Shown here one piece after another: positions 12,757-22,087 of a stretch of 43,454 bases of DNA. This stretch comes from a virus, in IMG/VR virus record IMGVR_UViG_3300037264_001369, positions 1 to 43,454 of that record, one strand, 5' to 3'. Every line of letters begins with the position of its first letter. Within the stretch, counting starts at the first letter, position 1. Both the position numbers and the translations under genes were made by a program. The notes beneath the pieces were generated by a model that was not told where the DNA came from, ran no database searches, and saw only the letters and a program-made list of their open reading frames with translations.

Positions 12757-12910
12757 GCGACTGGTGCTGCATCATTGCGTCAGGCGTGATCTGTATAACA
12801 CTATTGAACTGGTGGTTACAGACGCAGACTTGGAAGTTCTGGAGCCGGGGTTGCAGCGAGTTCTTCGCAACGGTAACAACCCCGACTTCTACTTTGAAGT
12901 CAGACAATGA
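12722..12910 (+). CDS. Forward cassette gene 2, unknown, 62 aa
   Basis: ATG 12722 (MELPPAQKKPTRRL) is preferred to the in-frame ATG 12689 because it is preceded by TTGGA and avoids a longer overlap. Basic N-terminus then alternating strands (NTIELVVTDADLEVLEPGL...DFYFEVRQ). The stop overlaps gene 3 (ATGA). No family recognised. Confidence 0.65.
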   Translation: MELPPAQKKPTRRLVLHHCVRRDLYNTIELVVTDADLEVLEPGLQRVLRNGNNPDFYFEVRQ

Positions 12911-13110
12911 TTGATGTTGCACTGCTCACCGAAGGCGGCTTCATCTTCTGCGACATACCAGCAGACGTTCTCATCCGTCTCCGAGAACGGGTACTGCAAG
13001 AAGGCGGTGACATTGTCCTTAAAGTAACTGTCTGTAAAGGAGACGGCACACAAGAGAGAGCAGTCTGGATGCGACCAAATATGATCTTGGTCAAACTTGG
13101 GGAACACTGA
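12907..13110 (+). CDS. Forward cassette gene 3, unknown, 67 aa
   Basis: Coupled to gene 2 by a 4-nt overlap. Small alpha/beta protein: LLTEGGFIFCDIPADVL, IRLRERVLQEGGDIVLKVTVCKGDG, MRPNMILVKLGEH. Genes 2 and 3 both alternate strand-helix-strand with a short length, but I see no close mutual similarity. Candidate host-takeover or defence-countering proteins by context only. Confidence 0.7.
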   Translation: MIDVALLTEGGFIFCDIPADVLIRLRERVLQEGGDIVLKVTVCKGDGTQERAVWMRPNMILVKLGEH

Positions 13111-13235
13111 GTCAAGGTTGTGCTAAAAGGAACCTCCTACCGCCAGCACAGCACGCCCAGCACTCAGTTTCTTAGGAGCAGGGACAAATAGGTGAACCTT
13201 TGAGGTTTGCTGATGGACTAACCTGCTCCGCCACC
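13111..13235. other. GC-rich structured non-coding segment between convergent genes
   Basis: No ORF. GGAGCAGG (13175-13182) pairs with CCTGCTCC (13222-13229), enclosing AACC/GGTT (13195-13207). CCGC/GCGG flank the minus-gene stop (13229-13243). Lacks U-tracts, so it is not a classic intrinsic terminator; could be a 3' UTR or small RNA. Confidence 0.45.
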
Positions 13236-16200
13236 TTAGCGGAAACGTAGTCTAAACTTAGACTCTTTCTCAGCTTCTTTTTCTTCTTCAGTTTTTGGGA
13301 TATAGTTTTTGGTAAAGGTTTTTAATAGACCTGCATCAATTAACCTTTGTTCAAAGGCTTTATTAGCTTCTCTGTCTCTCTTCTCTTTTTCAATTTCCAT
13401 ATCAAACTCTCGACTCTTTAAGGGACTAATCGCTTGATTCCAAGGATTATCTGCACCTAAAACATTTAGAAGACGTGATAGTGGTGTTGTATTTAAAAGC
13501 TCCCATCTTGCAGGATTAACACGGAACTTAACCACCTCAACGTCTTTATCTTTTCCGTTTTTAAATGTGTAAGATTCATCTTTTAGTTCTAACCATTTAA
13601 GTAGGGCTTCTCCACCAGGTTTTCCTTCTAAAGCTTTCTTAGCTTGCTTACCTGCATCATACTGAAACTCGTCATAGGATTTACCGTAGAAAAAGTCTCT
13701 TTTGGAGTATTGTTTTAGTGGAAACTGAAGCGCAGGATTCATAAAACTTAGTATTTCTCGCTCTATAAATCTCTCTGGACTTTCACGCCAGAGTCGGTTT
13801 AAGTCTTCTACAGGGAGTAAATTGATACCATAACCATAATTGACATCTTTACCAGAACCACCAAGTTTTACAAATAAACCTTCTTTAATGTAGTCAGGCA
13901 GTAAATCTATCTCACCTTGCTCGCCTTTAGGTAGACTCTCAATTACTTTTCCAAGTGCCGAGTATTTACCAGGTTGTCTAACCATTTGCTCTAGCTGAAG
14001 TGGGATATTCTTTCTGGTCCAAGTGTAGAAAGGAAAGATTCTTTTCATTACTCCTTTTTCAAAGTCAGTTAGTTCAGAGTAATCAAAAAGGAATTTCTTA
14101 ACCGACTGGGCTGCTTCTTCAGGGCTTAAACCACTTCTTATTTTACTAATGAAGTGAGCTATTTTGGCGTTGTCTTCTATAGTAGAACCAATAACTGTAG
14201 GAATATTTAAGCCTGTCTGAGTTATATTCTTGGCCTTTCCTAAATTGGACTTAGCACCAACAGTTCTTTCTAACAGTTCTTGGATATCAGCCTTGTAAAA
14301 GCCTGTATTCACAACTCCTAGATCTTCTATTAAAGTCTTTATCTCCTTATAGCTATAACCAGCAATCTTTCCCTTCAATTTACCTGTCTGGATAAGAGCA
14401 GCATCGGTGTAATCTTTAGGATTTGTGACATCGCCAAGCCAGTTATTGAAAACATTACCTGTGAAATTTCTAATGTGGAAAGCAGGGTAGTAACTCGTTA
14501 GCCCAATTTTCTGAACATTTAATATTTTGTCGTAAATTTGCAGAAATCTGTTAGTTTCTTTAGGAGTCGTAAATTTGTTAAGAGCATTACCTATTTCCTT
14601 AGGAACATAATAAACAGGAACATTCCTGGTGATAGCTGCTGCCATCTTTCCACCAGTAGTTTCAACAGGAAAGAATCCTAAACTACCTTTAGGTCTAAAC
14701 TCAACGTGCCCTTCTGGAATATCAATATCTTTACCAGCTTTGGTTCCGTATCTTTTTAAAGTTTCTTTTAAAAAGTCATTATTTGTCTTAGTGATTCTCA
14801 AGTCAGCTTCGACCTGAGCTATTGCCCACATTGGATCTTTTCGCTCTCCTGTAAACTCTTCCGCAGTACGTCTCTTTAAAGAAGCAGGGTTTTTTTCTTT
14901 AAAAGGGTTGCTTATTTTAAATAGATTCTTTTTAGTCTTTTCTGGGACACCTCTAAATATGTAGTCTTGAAGAAGTTTCTCTTCAGGTAATCCCATATCA
15001 AGAGCTAACTCTCGAATAAGCGGTCTATCAAAACGTAGGTATTCCTTATATAGAGTTTTAGTACCTTCATCTAAGGCGGCATTATCAACTGATTTAACAA
15101 ATTCTTCTGGTAAATCTTGACCAATCTCAGTAAGTATTGGAGTTTGGGGTTTGTAGTTGTTTATATCAACTGGTAAACCTTTGTCAGCTAAGGTAAAGAA
15201 CTCATCTAATTGAGCTTGTGATGGGTTTTTGCCATAAGCCTTTTTAAACATCTGAGTTGTATCTTCAACAGTTCGTCTGGCTATGTTTCGAGGGGAGCGT
15301 ATTATATTCTGATAGGCTTCATGGAACTCTCCAAATCCCGCTGCCTTTAGCCTACTACCAGCATTTATAGGCGAGGTAAGTGCAGCAAAAGCTTTTTTAG
15401 TTGCAGGAGATAGAGTAGTTCCCGTAAAAGGGACTGGGACATTGGATACCACACTGCCGATTTTTCTCTGAAATTGAGGTGCGATAGTCTTTCCACCGAA
15501 TTTGATACCACCGAAATCAACATATTTATTAGGATTTTTAGAAACAATTTCAGCAGTAGCCTTTTTAGCCAGCTCATTTACTTGTCTACCAGTGAGTTCT
15601 GTACCCGCTTCAGCAGATTGTTTAAGGATTCTTTTTGATTCTGAAATCAGTAACTTTTGCCCAGCTCCTTTGTTCAAAGTTACCTCAGTTCCTTTTTTTA
15701 AGCCTTTCTTTAAAGCTTGTTTGGTTCCAGATTTTAAACCTTGGGTGAGAGTAACTTTAGCTGCGGTTCCTGTTCCAAGAGTTAGCAAAGTAGTAGGGTC
15801 ACTGGCTATATCTCCTGGTAAGGATAAAAGTCCTCTTGTGGTCACCTTTCCACCAAGGGTTAAGGGGCCTAGAGATACTTTTGGAGTTGTGAACAAGGTT
15901 CCTTCTCCAACACCCAGCTCTTTAAACACATCTTCAGTTGAAGTTTTGGTTTTACCTGTTATACCTGAGACAGCTCCTCTACTAAAACCTTTAATAAAGC
16001 TATTTTGTAAACCAAAGGGATTCTTTTTAACTTCTTTAACACCTTCGATAAGCCCAGAGCTTTGGGCCATAGTACCTCTAGCAAGTAAATCGAAAGCCCG
16101 TTCTAAGAATCCGATGTGGGGTTTCTTTTTTAAATCTTCAGGGGTGGGGACACCGTGTTGTTTGGCGAGAGTAAGTCTTTCTTGCTTCTCCTCTTCTTCT

Positions 16201-16250
16201 CTAACTTCCTTTGATTTAGAAAATCGAAGTTTCGCTTTTTTAATAGCCAT
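13236..16250 (-). CDS. Large internal virion / polyvalent-type protein, 1004 aa
   Basis: The largest gene. Lys/Arg-rich termini, an N-terminal Gly/Thr/Leu-rich hydrophobic zone (about 120-180), and a central region with IGLTSYYPAFHIRNFTGNVFNNWLGDV (about 577-603). That segment resembles the 'large polyvalent protein-associated' and internal virion/DNA-ejection proteins of short-tailed phages. No protease or RNA polymerase catalytic motif seen. Last gene of the structural block. Likely ejected with DNA; a short SD (GAGG) precedes the ATG. Confidence 0.65.
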   Translation of the reverse strand: MAIKKAKLRFSKSKEVREEEEKQERLTLAKQHGVPTPEDLKKKPHIGFLERAFDLLARGTMAQSSGLIEGVKEVKKNPFGLQNSFIKGFSRGAVSGITGKTKTSTEDVFKELGVGEGTLFTTPKVSLGPLTLGGKVTTRGLLSLPGDIASDPTTLLTLGTGTAAKVTLTQGLKSGTKQALKKGLKKGTEVTLNKGAGQKLLISESKRILKQSAEAGTELTGRQVNELAKKATAEIVSKNPNKYVDFGGIKFGGKTIAPQFQRKIGSVVSNVPVPFTGTTLSPATKKAFAALTSPINAGSRLKAAGFGEFHEAYQNIIRSPRNIARRTVEDTTQMFKKAYGKNPSQAQLDEFFTLADKGLPVDINNYKPQTPILTEIGQDLPEEFVKSVDNAALDEGTKTLYKEYLRFDRPLIRELALDMGLPEEKLLQDYIFRGVPEKTKKNLFKISNPFKEKNPASLKRRTAEEFTGERKDPMWAIAQVEADLRITKTNNDFLKETLKRYGTKAGKDIDIPEGHVEFRPKGSLGFFPVETTGGKMAAAITRNVPVYYVPKEIGNALNKFTTPKETNRFLQIYDKILNVQKIGLTSYYPAFHIRNFTGNVFNNWLGDVTNPKDYTDAALIQTGKLKGKIAGYSYKEIKTLIEDLGVVNTGFYKADIQELLERTVGAKSNLGKAKNITQTGLNIPTVIGSTIEDNAKIAHFISKIRSGLSPEEAAQSVKKFLFDYSELTDFEKGVMKRIFPFYTWTRKNIPLQLEQMVRQPGKYSALGKVIESLPKGEQGEIDLLPDYIKEGLFVKLGGSGKDVNYGYGINLLPVEDLNRLWRESPERFIEREILSFMNPALQFPLKQYSKRDFFYGKSYDEFQYDAGKQAKKALEGKPGGEALLKWLELKDESYTFKNGKDKDVEVVKFRVNPARWELLNTTPLSRLLNVLGADNPWNQAISPLKSREFDMEIEKEKRDREANKAFEQRLIDAGLLKTFTKNYIPKTEEEKEAEKESKFRLRFR

Positions 16251-16253
16251 AGT

Positions 16254-17357
16254 TTACCTCGTCTTAATGCCTTCAATACCATCGGCAAGATCACGCCATT
16301 GTGCCCAAAGGTATTCAGGGTCTAAACCAATTCGTGTTGCTGTGGGAATAATTCCCTTTACATAATTGTAGACTCTATTTTGAGCAACTTTAGGATCAAC
16401 TTTATCACCTGAGTAAGCTCCAGCAATTACGGTATCTAAATTATCTATCATATTCTGTTGTTCTTCAGTAAATTTACTTTTATCCGCACCGCTCCCACTC
16501 TTCCCAGCAGAGATTTTTGCTAAGTCTCGGTTGTAGTCTCTCTCAGCGACAATATCGTCATAAACTCTTTTAGCTTCTATGTTATCTAATTCTTCTGCTC
16601 GTTTAATTTTAGAAATAGTCGCTTCATACTGTGCTTGTCTGGTAGCAGACCAATTAGCTGATTCTCTCGCTGCTCTTTGCCCAAAGACTTCCATCTCTAC
16701 ATTTAACTCTTCGACTCTTCGCTTGTAGTCCTCACCATAGAGTTGTCCTTGGGAAACGACACTTTGTTGTGCGTTAGCAAGCTGTCCAGCAAATCGTTCT
16801 TGTGCGCGGGCTAGATCAGATAGCTGTTGCACTAAAGGTTCACGCTTATAACCTTCTGTAAGTCTAATATCAGCCATAGATCCACCTGCGTTGCTAACCC
16901 TGGAAGTAATATCACCTTTTAACTTGCTTAATAAATCTTCTGTGCGGAGACCCTCTAATCTAACTGGCTCTAACTGTGCCTGTAACTCTGGAATCTTATT
17001 TTCTTGCGACAATCTATTCATTAAAGCAAGTGGAGTTTCGTAACTGCTTGTGACACCAGCACGTTTAGCTAAAAGAGCCTCTTCTTGTGTTCTAAGCTCT
17101 GCATCTTTAGTAGCACCCTGAGCTGCGAAAGTAGCTGCTGCTTGATCGTAGGAGTTTGGTGCTGGAGCAGCCGCTGCTGGAGCAGGTGCAGGTGCAGGAG
17201 CTGGTGCTGCGGGAGCGTAAGGATTCCAACCAGAATTCAACCTTGACTGTAAAGCCAGGTTAGCTTGAGCTGTACCATTAGTAAAACCCCCTGCTGCTGC
17301 TGCACTCCAGGGTTTTCCTGTTACTCGACTCCACGTTTGATGGACTAATTCGGCCAT
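16254..17357 (-). CDS. Virion-associated coiled-coil protein with Pro/Ala hinge, 367 aa
   Basis: N-terminal about 40 residues, then an Ala/Pro repeat hinge (PAAPAPAPAPAPAAAAPAP, about 49-67), then a long helical/coiled-coil body to about residue 275 and a compact C-terminal helical domain. Its position between tail genes and the internal virion protein suggests a second ejection protein (inference). A TGG-TAAAAT box lies 6 nt before its ATG, inside the end of the upstream gene. Confidence 0.6.
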   Translation of the reverse strand: MAELVHQTWSRVTGKPWSAAAAGGFTNGTAQANLALQSRLNSGWNPYAPAAPAPAPAPAPAAAAPAPNSYDQAAATFAAQGATKDAELRTQEEALLAKRAGVTSSYETPLALMNRLSQENKIPELQAQLEPVRLEGLRTEDLLSKLKGDITSRVSNAGGSMADIRLTEGYKREPLVQQLSDLARAQERFAGQLANAQQSVVSQGQLYGEDYKRRVEELNVEMEVFGQRAARESANWSATRQAQYEATISKIKRAEELDNIEAKRVYDDIVAERDYNRDLAKISAGKSGSGADKSKFTEEQQNMIDNLDTVIAGAYSGDKVDPKVAQNRVYNYVKGIIPTATRIGLDPEYLWAQWRDLADGIEGIKTR

Positions 17358-17361
17358 GATT

Positions 17362-17565
17362 CTATTTTACCATATCAATTGATTTCTTATCTTTGGAAAG
17401 TTTAATTTTATCAGGAGTTTCCTTAATCAATACAGCAACATCTTCTCCGACCTCAATAACAATCTCATCACTTGAAAAAACAGGAGAAATTGTAGTGTGT
17501 CCAGAAGATACTGGTAAACTAACTAAAGATTTAAATTTGCCAGTAGAGTCAAAAACTGCTTTCAT
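17362..17565 (-). CDS. Hypothetical protein, 67 aa
   Basis: Small beta-rich protein (MKAVFDSTGKFKSLVSLPVSSGHTT) coupled to the upstream gene by an ATGA overlap. Within the structural operon; unrecognised. Confidence 0.65.
   Translation of the reverse strand: MKAVFDSTGKFKSLVSLPVSSGHTTISPVFSSDEIVIEVGEDVAVLIKETPDKIKLSKDKKSIDMVK
17364..17372 (-). promoter_or_regulatory. Leaderless promoter (16254-17357 gene)
   Basis: TGG-TAAAAT, 6 nt before ATG 17357. Confidence 0.5.
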
Positions 17566-18113
17566 AATCTAATTACTACAAACCTTAAATAAAGATAATA
17601 TGTGTGAGTATCTGCCGACTGATTACGAAAATTGAAACCAATACGTTGTTGATGTAGGCCGAGAGTTTTCCCTACATTCGGAGAGGAAAGACCGCTAACA
17701 CCGTCACTACCTTCTTCATTAGGTGCAAGGGCACTACCAACTACTTGAGGTAACACAGTAACAATTATGTTCTTCTGACTAGAAGTTAAAGAAGCTCCTG
17801 TGGGCCAAAGGTAGTTGGGGTCAGCATCTGTGCCAACATAAATGTTCATTTCAGTTAAGACTTTAATTTTTTCGCCAGGGACAGCGGAAACTAAGGCATT
17901 GAAAAAGTTACTGGTTACTGTTGCTGAAGTAATAGAAAAAGGGGCTACATCAGTATCTTCAAAGTTAGATATTTTACTAAAGCCCAACTCGTTACTTCTA
18001 ACGTGCTGTTGCTCAACCCGTGTAAGGTAAGGAGAGCCGACTCTCTCAACCGAGATTTGTTTTAGCGGTATTCGGGGTATTTCACGCTTGTCTGCTAGTT
18101 TTACTTTAACCAT
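17562..18113 (-). CDS. Structural protein, 183 aa
   Basis: Beta-rich, with a jelly-roll-like appearance (ITSATVTSNFFNALVSAVPG, KIKVLTEMNIYVGTDADPNYLWP, HTYYLYLRFVVIRL). Starts in the stop codon of the tail gene (TAATG). Likely a minor tail or capsid-vertex component by context; no family recognised. Confidence 0.6.
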   Translation of the reverse strand: MVKVKLADKREIPRIPLKQISVERVGSPYLTRVEQQHVRSNELGFSKISNFEDTDVAPFSITSATVTSNFFNALVSAVPGEKIKVLTEMNIYVGTDADPNYLWPTGASLTSSQKNIIVTVLPQVVGSALAPNEEGSDGVSGLSSPNVGKTLGLHQQRIGFNFRNQSADTHTYYLYLRFVVIRL

Positions 18114-19960
18114 TACACCACCTCTTCATCTGATCGGTCTTCATAAGAAATTGTAACAGCGTAAACTTCTAAATCATTAGTGCTAGAGGTTACTAATCTA
18201 ACTCTGACCTCTAATTCTTTAAATCTTTTGTTTAAGTTGAACCTAGTATCAGTAGTTCCAGCGGTTGAGTTTGAAGCGGCGGCAGTCCAATTGGTTGCTC
18301 GATCTATTTTATAATCAATATAAACCTCTTGGTTCGAGATTAGTGTGGAGTGGTCGACTCGAATAACATCAGCTACTTTTTGATGGTAAGGTTTACCATC
18401 ATCAATCATTAAACTCTCCCACGAAGCACTCGTAAAAGGCTGTGAACTAGGACCTACCGTATCCCAACCATAAACAGTGTCATCCCGCCAACCAATGTGT
18501 AAAGTTTGTCCTTGCCCTAGTACAGCTCCTATTTTAAGGTTATTTGACCCAGAGGTTAGTGTGCCAGTTGAAATCGGATAATCTTGAGTAAGAGACTCAG
18601 AATAATCTTTGGTCGGTTGACCATAAGTATAAACCGAAGTTTCAAAAATATCATCTGCATCAGTATTAACGGGAGCACCGATAAGTAAGTTGCCTTGCCA
18701 CATTCCCATTGCGCCAGGAGCGACTTCAACATAGGTCTGCTTTGTCATACGGGGGAGTTGGTCAACGGCTTGAACACCATCAGTGTAAACGTAAAGTTTA
18801 CCTTGATTACCAGCAACAAAGAATAGTCGATTCTGGTCGGTGAACACAGAATTTACCGCGCCTTCGGGGATTTCGACTGCGTAAGTATAAGCAGGACCCT
18901 CTCCGTCCCAGAAAACAAGTAACCCTTTATCCGTGTCGTTGATTGATTGACTAGAAGAAGCTCCTTTCCAACACCCAGCTACAACATAATCTCCTAATTT
19001 AGCTAAACATCTAACCTTGTATCCCAAAGGTATCTCAATGGCATTTGAGTTTATCGGATAGTCATAACCATTCCAGGAACCTACATAGTCAGAGTTGCCA
19101 AAAACAAGAAACCGTTTAAAATCTATCATCGGTTGGTAGTCAGTGTTAGAAATTAGAATTCCAAAGTATTCGTGGAAGTCAGCGGTTTCTAAATCAGAAG
19201 CAGTGGTTGTTACAACTGTACCATCAGCGACTGTGCTGGTTAGATGGAAATGATAGTCGTTATTCCGAAAAACTCTAAGAGGAGTACTAAAAGTAAACTT
19301 TTGGTCCCCACTAGCAGCTAAAGAAGCATTAGCAATAGTAACTGTACCGATAGAAACATTTAAACTATCGTGAAGAGTTAGAGTCCAATTTCCAGTACCT
19401 CTTGTACCTAAATTTACTTGGATAGACTTTATTGGATCCCTAGTTGGAGTAAAAGTTTGGCGATGAGTTGCTCCTTCATTTACTCCTGTAGTAAGAGTGT
19501 AAGTATTTCCAGAAGTATCAAGCGACTGATCGAGATTGTAAACGTCATCTTCAAAGAAAGTAGTACTGTTAGAAGGGGAGTTGGTGATAGGACCAAACCT
19601 ACCTATGGTTGTCGTTAAAGAATAGTAAAGATAATCATCGTCATCCCGATAAGCCAAACCTTGTCCTGCACCAGTAGAGTTATTAACTACTTTAGTAACT
19701 GTTCCAGAAGCGTCTTTATAAATATCATTTCCAGCGTCTATCGCATAAATGTTGCCATCTTTAGCAGTAGCAAACCATTTAATAAGATCGGTAACTGTAG
19801 TACTGGAGATCTTAGCTGTCTTAGGAAGAATCTTGAAAGAAGTTGGTTCAGAGTCTATATCAATAGAACGAGAGTTTTGGAAAGAGCCTGGTGCTCCTTC
19901 TTTACGACTGACGCTAATGCCCCCTTGAAAGTGGTCGAATATACGAATCTTTTTACTCAT
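18113..19960 (-). CDS. Tail protein, beta-propeller-like, 615 aa
   Basis: Starts KKIRIFDHFQGGISVSRKEGAPGSF, then repeated short blades of the form D/N-G-N-I/L-Y... (FATAKDGNIYAIDAGNDIYKD, CLAKLGDYVVAGCWKG, RLFFVAGNQGKLYVYTDG), with an inserted beta-sandwich (about 140-260) and a C-terminal beta domain. Consistent with the tail-tube/hub beta-propeller proteins of podoviruses (T7 gp12-like position after the adaptor gene). Assignment is by fold impression and order. Confidence 0.6.
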   Translation of the reverse strand: MSKKIRIFDHFQGGISVSRKEGAPGSFQNSRSIDIDSEPTSFKILPKTAKISSTTVTDLIKWFATAKDGNIYAIDAGNDIYKDASGTVTKVVNNSTGAGQGLAYRDDDDYLYYSLTTTIGRFGPITNSPSNSTTFFEDDVYNLDQSLDTSGNTYTLTTGVNEGATHRQTFTPTRDPIKSIQVNLGTRGTGNWTLTLHDSLNVSIGTVTIANASLAASGDQKFTFSTPLRVFRNNDYHFHLTSTVADGTVVTTTASDLETADFHEYFGILISNTDYQPMIDFKRFLVFGNSDYVGSWNGYDYPINSNAIEIPLGYKVRCLAKLGDYVVAGCWKGASSSQSINDTDKGLLVFWDGEGPAYTYAVEIPEGAVNSVFTDQNRLFFVAGNQGKLYVYTDGVQAVDQLPRMTKQTYVEVAPGAMGMWQGNLLIGAPVNTDADDIFETSVYTYGQPTKDYSESLTQDYPISTGTLTSGSNNLKIGAVLGQGQTLHIGWRDDTVYGWDTVGPSSQPFTSASWESLMIDDGKPYHQKVADVIRVDHSTLISNQEVYIDYKIDRATNWTAAASNSTAGTTDTRFNLNKRFKELEVRVRLVTSSTNDLEVYAVTISYEDRSDEEVV

Positions 19961-19967
19961 TACCTAG

Positions 19968-19976
19968 ATTATATCA
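19968..19976 (-). promoter_or_regulatory. Leaderless promoter (tail gene 19960)
   Basis: TGA-TATAAT, a perfect extended -10, 7 nt before ATG. Confidence 0.7.
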
Positions 19977-20870
19977 GGTAATCGTACCAGGAGGATAATT
20001 GTTGCCTCTAAACTGAAACTTAGGCTTACCCCTAACAATCGCTCCCCGTGTCTTACTGCCGTAACGCTTTTTAGCTTTCATCATTCCTTGCTCAAACATT
20101 CCTAAGAATTTGATGGAGCGGTTGGTATCCTGCTTTATATCGTAATAGTGAGACAGAGCAAAGTAAATTGGTAGTATGTGTAGGTCTTCTGGAAGATTGA
20201 AGGCTTCGTTAATTGTATAGGCAAGACCTGCACCAGCAGTGCCTTCAAAGACATTCTCTAAAACTATTACAGTTGCAGAAGTGTAGGTCACTATTCGATA
20301 CCAAACCCCATCAACTGTTCCTTTAAAATATCTCCCCACCATCGCTGGGGTGAAAGTTGTACCCGATCCTGTCACTGTAGCACTACCATTTGCTAAAGTG
20401 ACGGTGCCTGTAGTGTAAGCATCGTTAGTTAAATCCCGATCTCCTGCTTCATAAACTACTGTGATTGTATTACTAGCAGAAGCAGGTTTTGGAAAGATCC
20501 CAATCTCTGTACCATTAATACCGAAGCCTGGTCTGACAAAGAAGTAAGTTGGAATATCGCTAGAGCTGGTAAGGTCAGCGTTGAGAGCGTCCCAAGTCTC
20601 TTGATCTGGGATTTCTTCTAATGGGTAAGGAATCGAACCAACTGTTACAGTGATGGATTTAATAAAAAGAGTATTGGAGGGCATTTGATAATATTGCTGG
20701 TTAGCAACAGTTAAAGCAGTCTGAGTCTTCTCCGAGATAACTCTGCCAAGATCAGCTAAAACAGCGTGGTAGCCAAGATTAGCATAGCGTTTGAGCGTAG
20801 TTAAACTTCCGCTAGAGGTATCTGCGGTCATTTCTTGTAGCATTGTTTGTGTCTCGTCCCAAGTAATCAT
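19974..20870 (-). CDS. Head-tail adaptor-type protein, 298 aa
   Basis: N-terminal helices (TWDETQTMLQEMTAD...LKRYANLGYHAVLADLGRVI), a middle with FVRPGFGINGTEIGIFPKPAS, an inserted beta sandwich (TGTVTLANGSATVTGSG..., about 150-205) and a C-terminal helical half (LPEDLHILPIYFALSHYYDIKQD, MFEQGMMKAKKRYG). The order 'RYANLGYHAVL...LYFALSHYY...AKKRYG' is typical of podoviral adaptor proteins (T7 gp11/DUF6682-like). It would join portal to tail. Confidence 0.65.
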   Translation of the reverse strand: MITWDETQTMLQEMTADTSSGSLTTLKRYANLGYHAVLADLGRVISEKTQTALTVANQQYYQMPSNTLFIKSITVTVGSIPYPLEEIPDQETWDALNADLTSSSDIPTYFFVRPGFGINGTEIGIFPKPASASNTITVVYEAGDRDLTNDAYTTGTVTLANGSATVTGSGTTFTPAMVGRYFKGTVDGVWYRIVTYTSATVIVLENVFEGTAGAGLAYTINEAFNLPEDLHILPIYFALSHYYDIKQDTNRSIKFLGMFEQGMMKAKKRYGSKTRGAIVRGKPKFQFRGNNYPPGTIT

Positions 20871-20876
20871 AGTTTA

Positions 20877-20882
20877 ATTATA
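20877..20882 (-). promoter_or_regulatory. Leaderless promoter (adaptor gene)
   Basis: GG-TATAAT, 6 nt before ATG 20870. Confidence 0.65.
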
Positions 20883-20887
20883 CCTTA

Positions 20888-22087
20888 TTAAGCTGCAATA
20901 TAAGTGAAGTACCCATTAATAGAGTCGCTAGTTCCCCAAGACACAGGTACTGAACTTGTCACTTGAGAGTCTTGTAAATAAGTACCTGAAGCTGTTTGCA
21001 TTACAAATGATGCTGAAGTTGCAGACCCTCTATACATAGTTCCTACATAATTAGCTACTCCTGAATCAAGTACGTTTATATGACCTATTATTGGGTTTCC
21101 AGTAGAGGCATAAATGTCAGCTATATTTACAGGAGCAGTTATTCCCGCTCCAGTACTAACAGCTGCACCAGAACCAAAAACCCAGTGGTAGGTAACATAA
21201 ACCTGTCTACCTTGCATTGAAAATCTACCTGTGTTAGTTCCTGCACCAACAGTTAAATTTACATAAGTAGGAGTGAAGTTGAAGTATTGAGGAAACCCAA
21301 TTGGACTAGAGCCGTGTGAGTAGTAATTTAGTGAGATAGCAGCGTTGACTAAAGTGTAGTCAGAGCCGCCTGTTACTGTTAAAAGTGTGTCCGCAACTGT
21401 CACAATGTAAAAGTATTTTACTGTAGTTTGGGTAAGTTTAATTTTGTCCCCGACTGCATACTTTGAGGCTGCACCGCTTGGTACAGTTATTGTAGTCGCT
21501 GAGGCATAAGTCCAAGATTCGTTAGCTAGTTGCCAGCCGTCCCAGCCACTAGGACCACCATCTTTAATTAAAAGAGAATCAACTGTTACCCCAGCGGCTA
21601 CTGTAGTTTCTTTTATGGTATCTGTTTGTAACCACTCTCCCACAGAAATTCCAAAGAAGGCAGAATCAAAAGTATAAGTACCCCCACCTGTTTCTAAAGT
21701 CACAGAACTTGTGCCTACTCCAGTATCACTGGAGGTTAGAAATGCTTCTCTATCAGCACTAAAATAGAGAGGACTACCATTAAGATCCAACTCAGTTCCG
21801 ACTACTGCGCTATTTAAAGTAGCAGAGTTAATAGTTGGAGAAGTTAGAGTTTTATTAGTTAAAGTCTGAGTAGCGGTCTTACCGACTGATTTATCAGTAC
21901 CTGTTACTTCACTTAATTTATAATCGTGAGAGGCGTTGTTAGTATCGCTAGTTTTACCGACTTTAGTAGCGATAGCTTCTATTTCATCGTTTTCGCTACT
22001 ATGTAAGGCAGAATGGGATTGATTATTAGTTTTATCAGTCGCAGCAGGATTAGTTAAAGTAGGAATATCAGTTGGAAATGTAGCCAT
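20888..22087 (-). CDS. Tail fibre / receptor-binding protein, 399 aa
   Basis: ATG 22087 (MATFPTDIPTLTNPAATDKTN) matches the usual fibre N-terminus (T-x-N-P-x-x-x-D, then HSALHSSENDEIEAIATKVG, about 25-44). A Thr/Asn repeat follows (TNKTLTSPTINSATLNSAVVG), then a beta-rich shaft and a C-terminal beta-sandwich. The 16 upstream codons belong to the HNH frame region. SD GGAGGGAG lies inside the HNH 3' end. A host-recognition fibre. Confidence 0.75.
   Translation of the reverse strand: MATFPTDIPTLTNPAATDKTNNQSHSALHSSENDEIEAIATKVGKTSDTNNASHDYKLSEVTGTDKSVGKTATQTLTNKTLTSPTINSATLNSAVVGTELDLNGSPLYFSADREAFLTSSDTGVGTSSVTLETGGGTYTFDSAFFGISVGEWLQTDTIKETTVAAGVTVDSLLIKDGGPSGWDGWQLANESWTYASATTITVPSGAASKYAVGDKIKLTQTTVKYFYIVTVADTLLTVTGGSDYTLVNAAISLNYYSHGSSPIGFPQYFNFTPTYVNLTVGAGTNTGRFSMQGRQVYVTYHWVFGSGAAVSTGAGITAPVNIADIYASTGNPIIGHINVLDSGVANYVGTMYRGSATSASFVMQTASGTYLQDSQVTSSVPVSWGTSDSINGYFTYIAA

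Noticed and set aside
15502-16365. 287-codon ORF antisense to the internal virion protein gene
   Set aside because: Low-complexity Ser/Pro/Phe translation that mirrors the codons of the real gene on the other strand; no SD or promoter.
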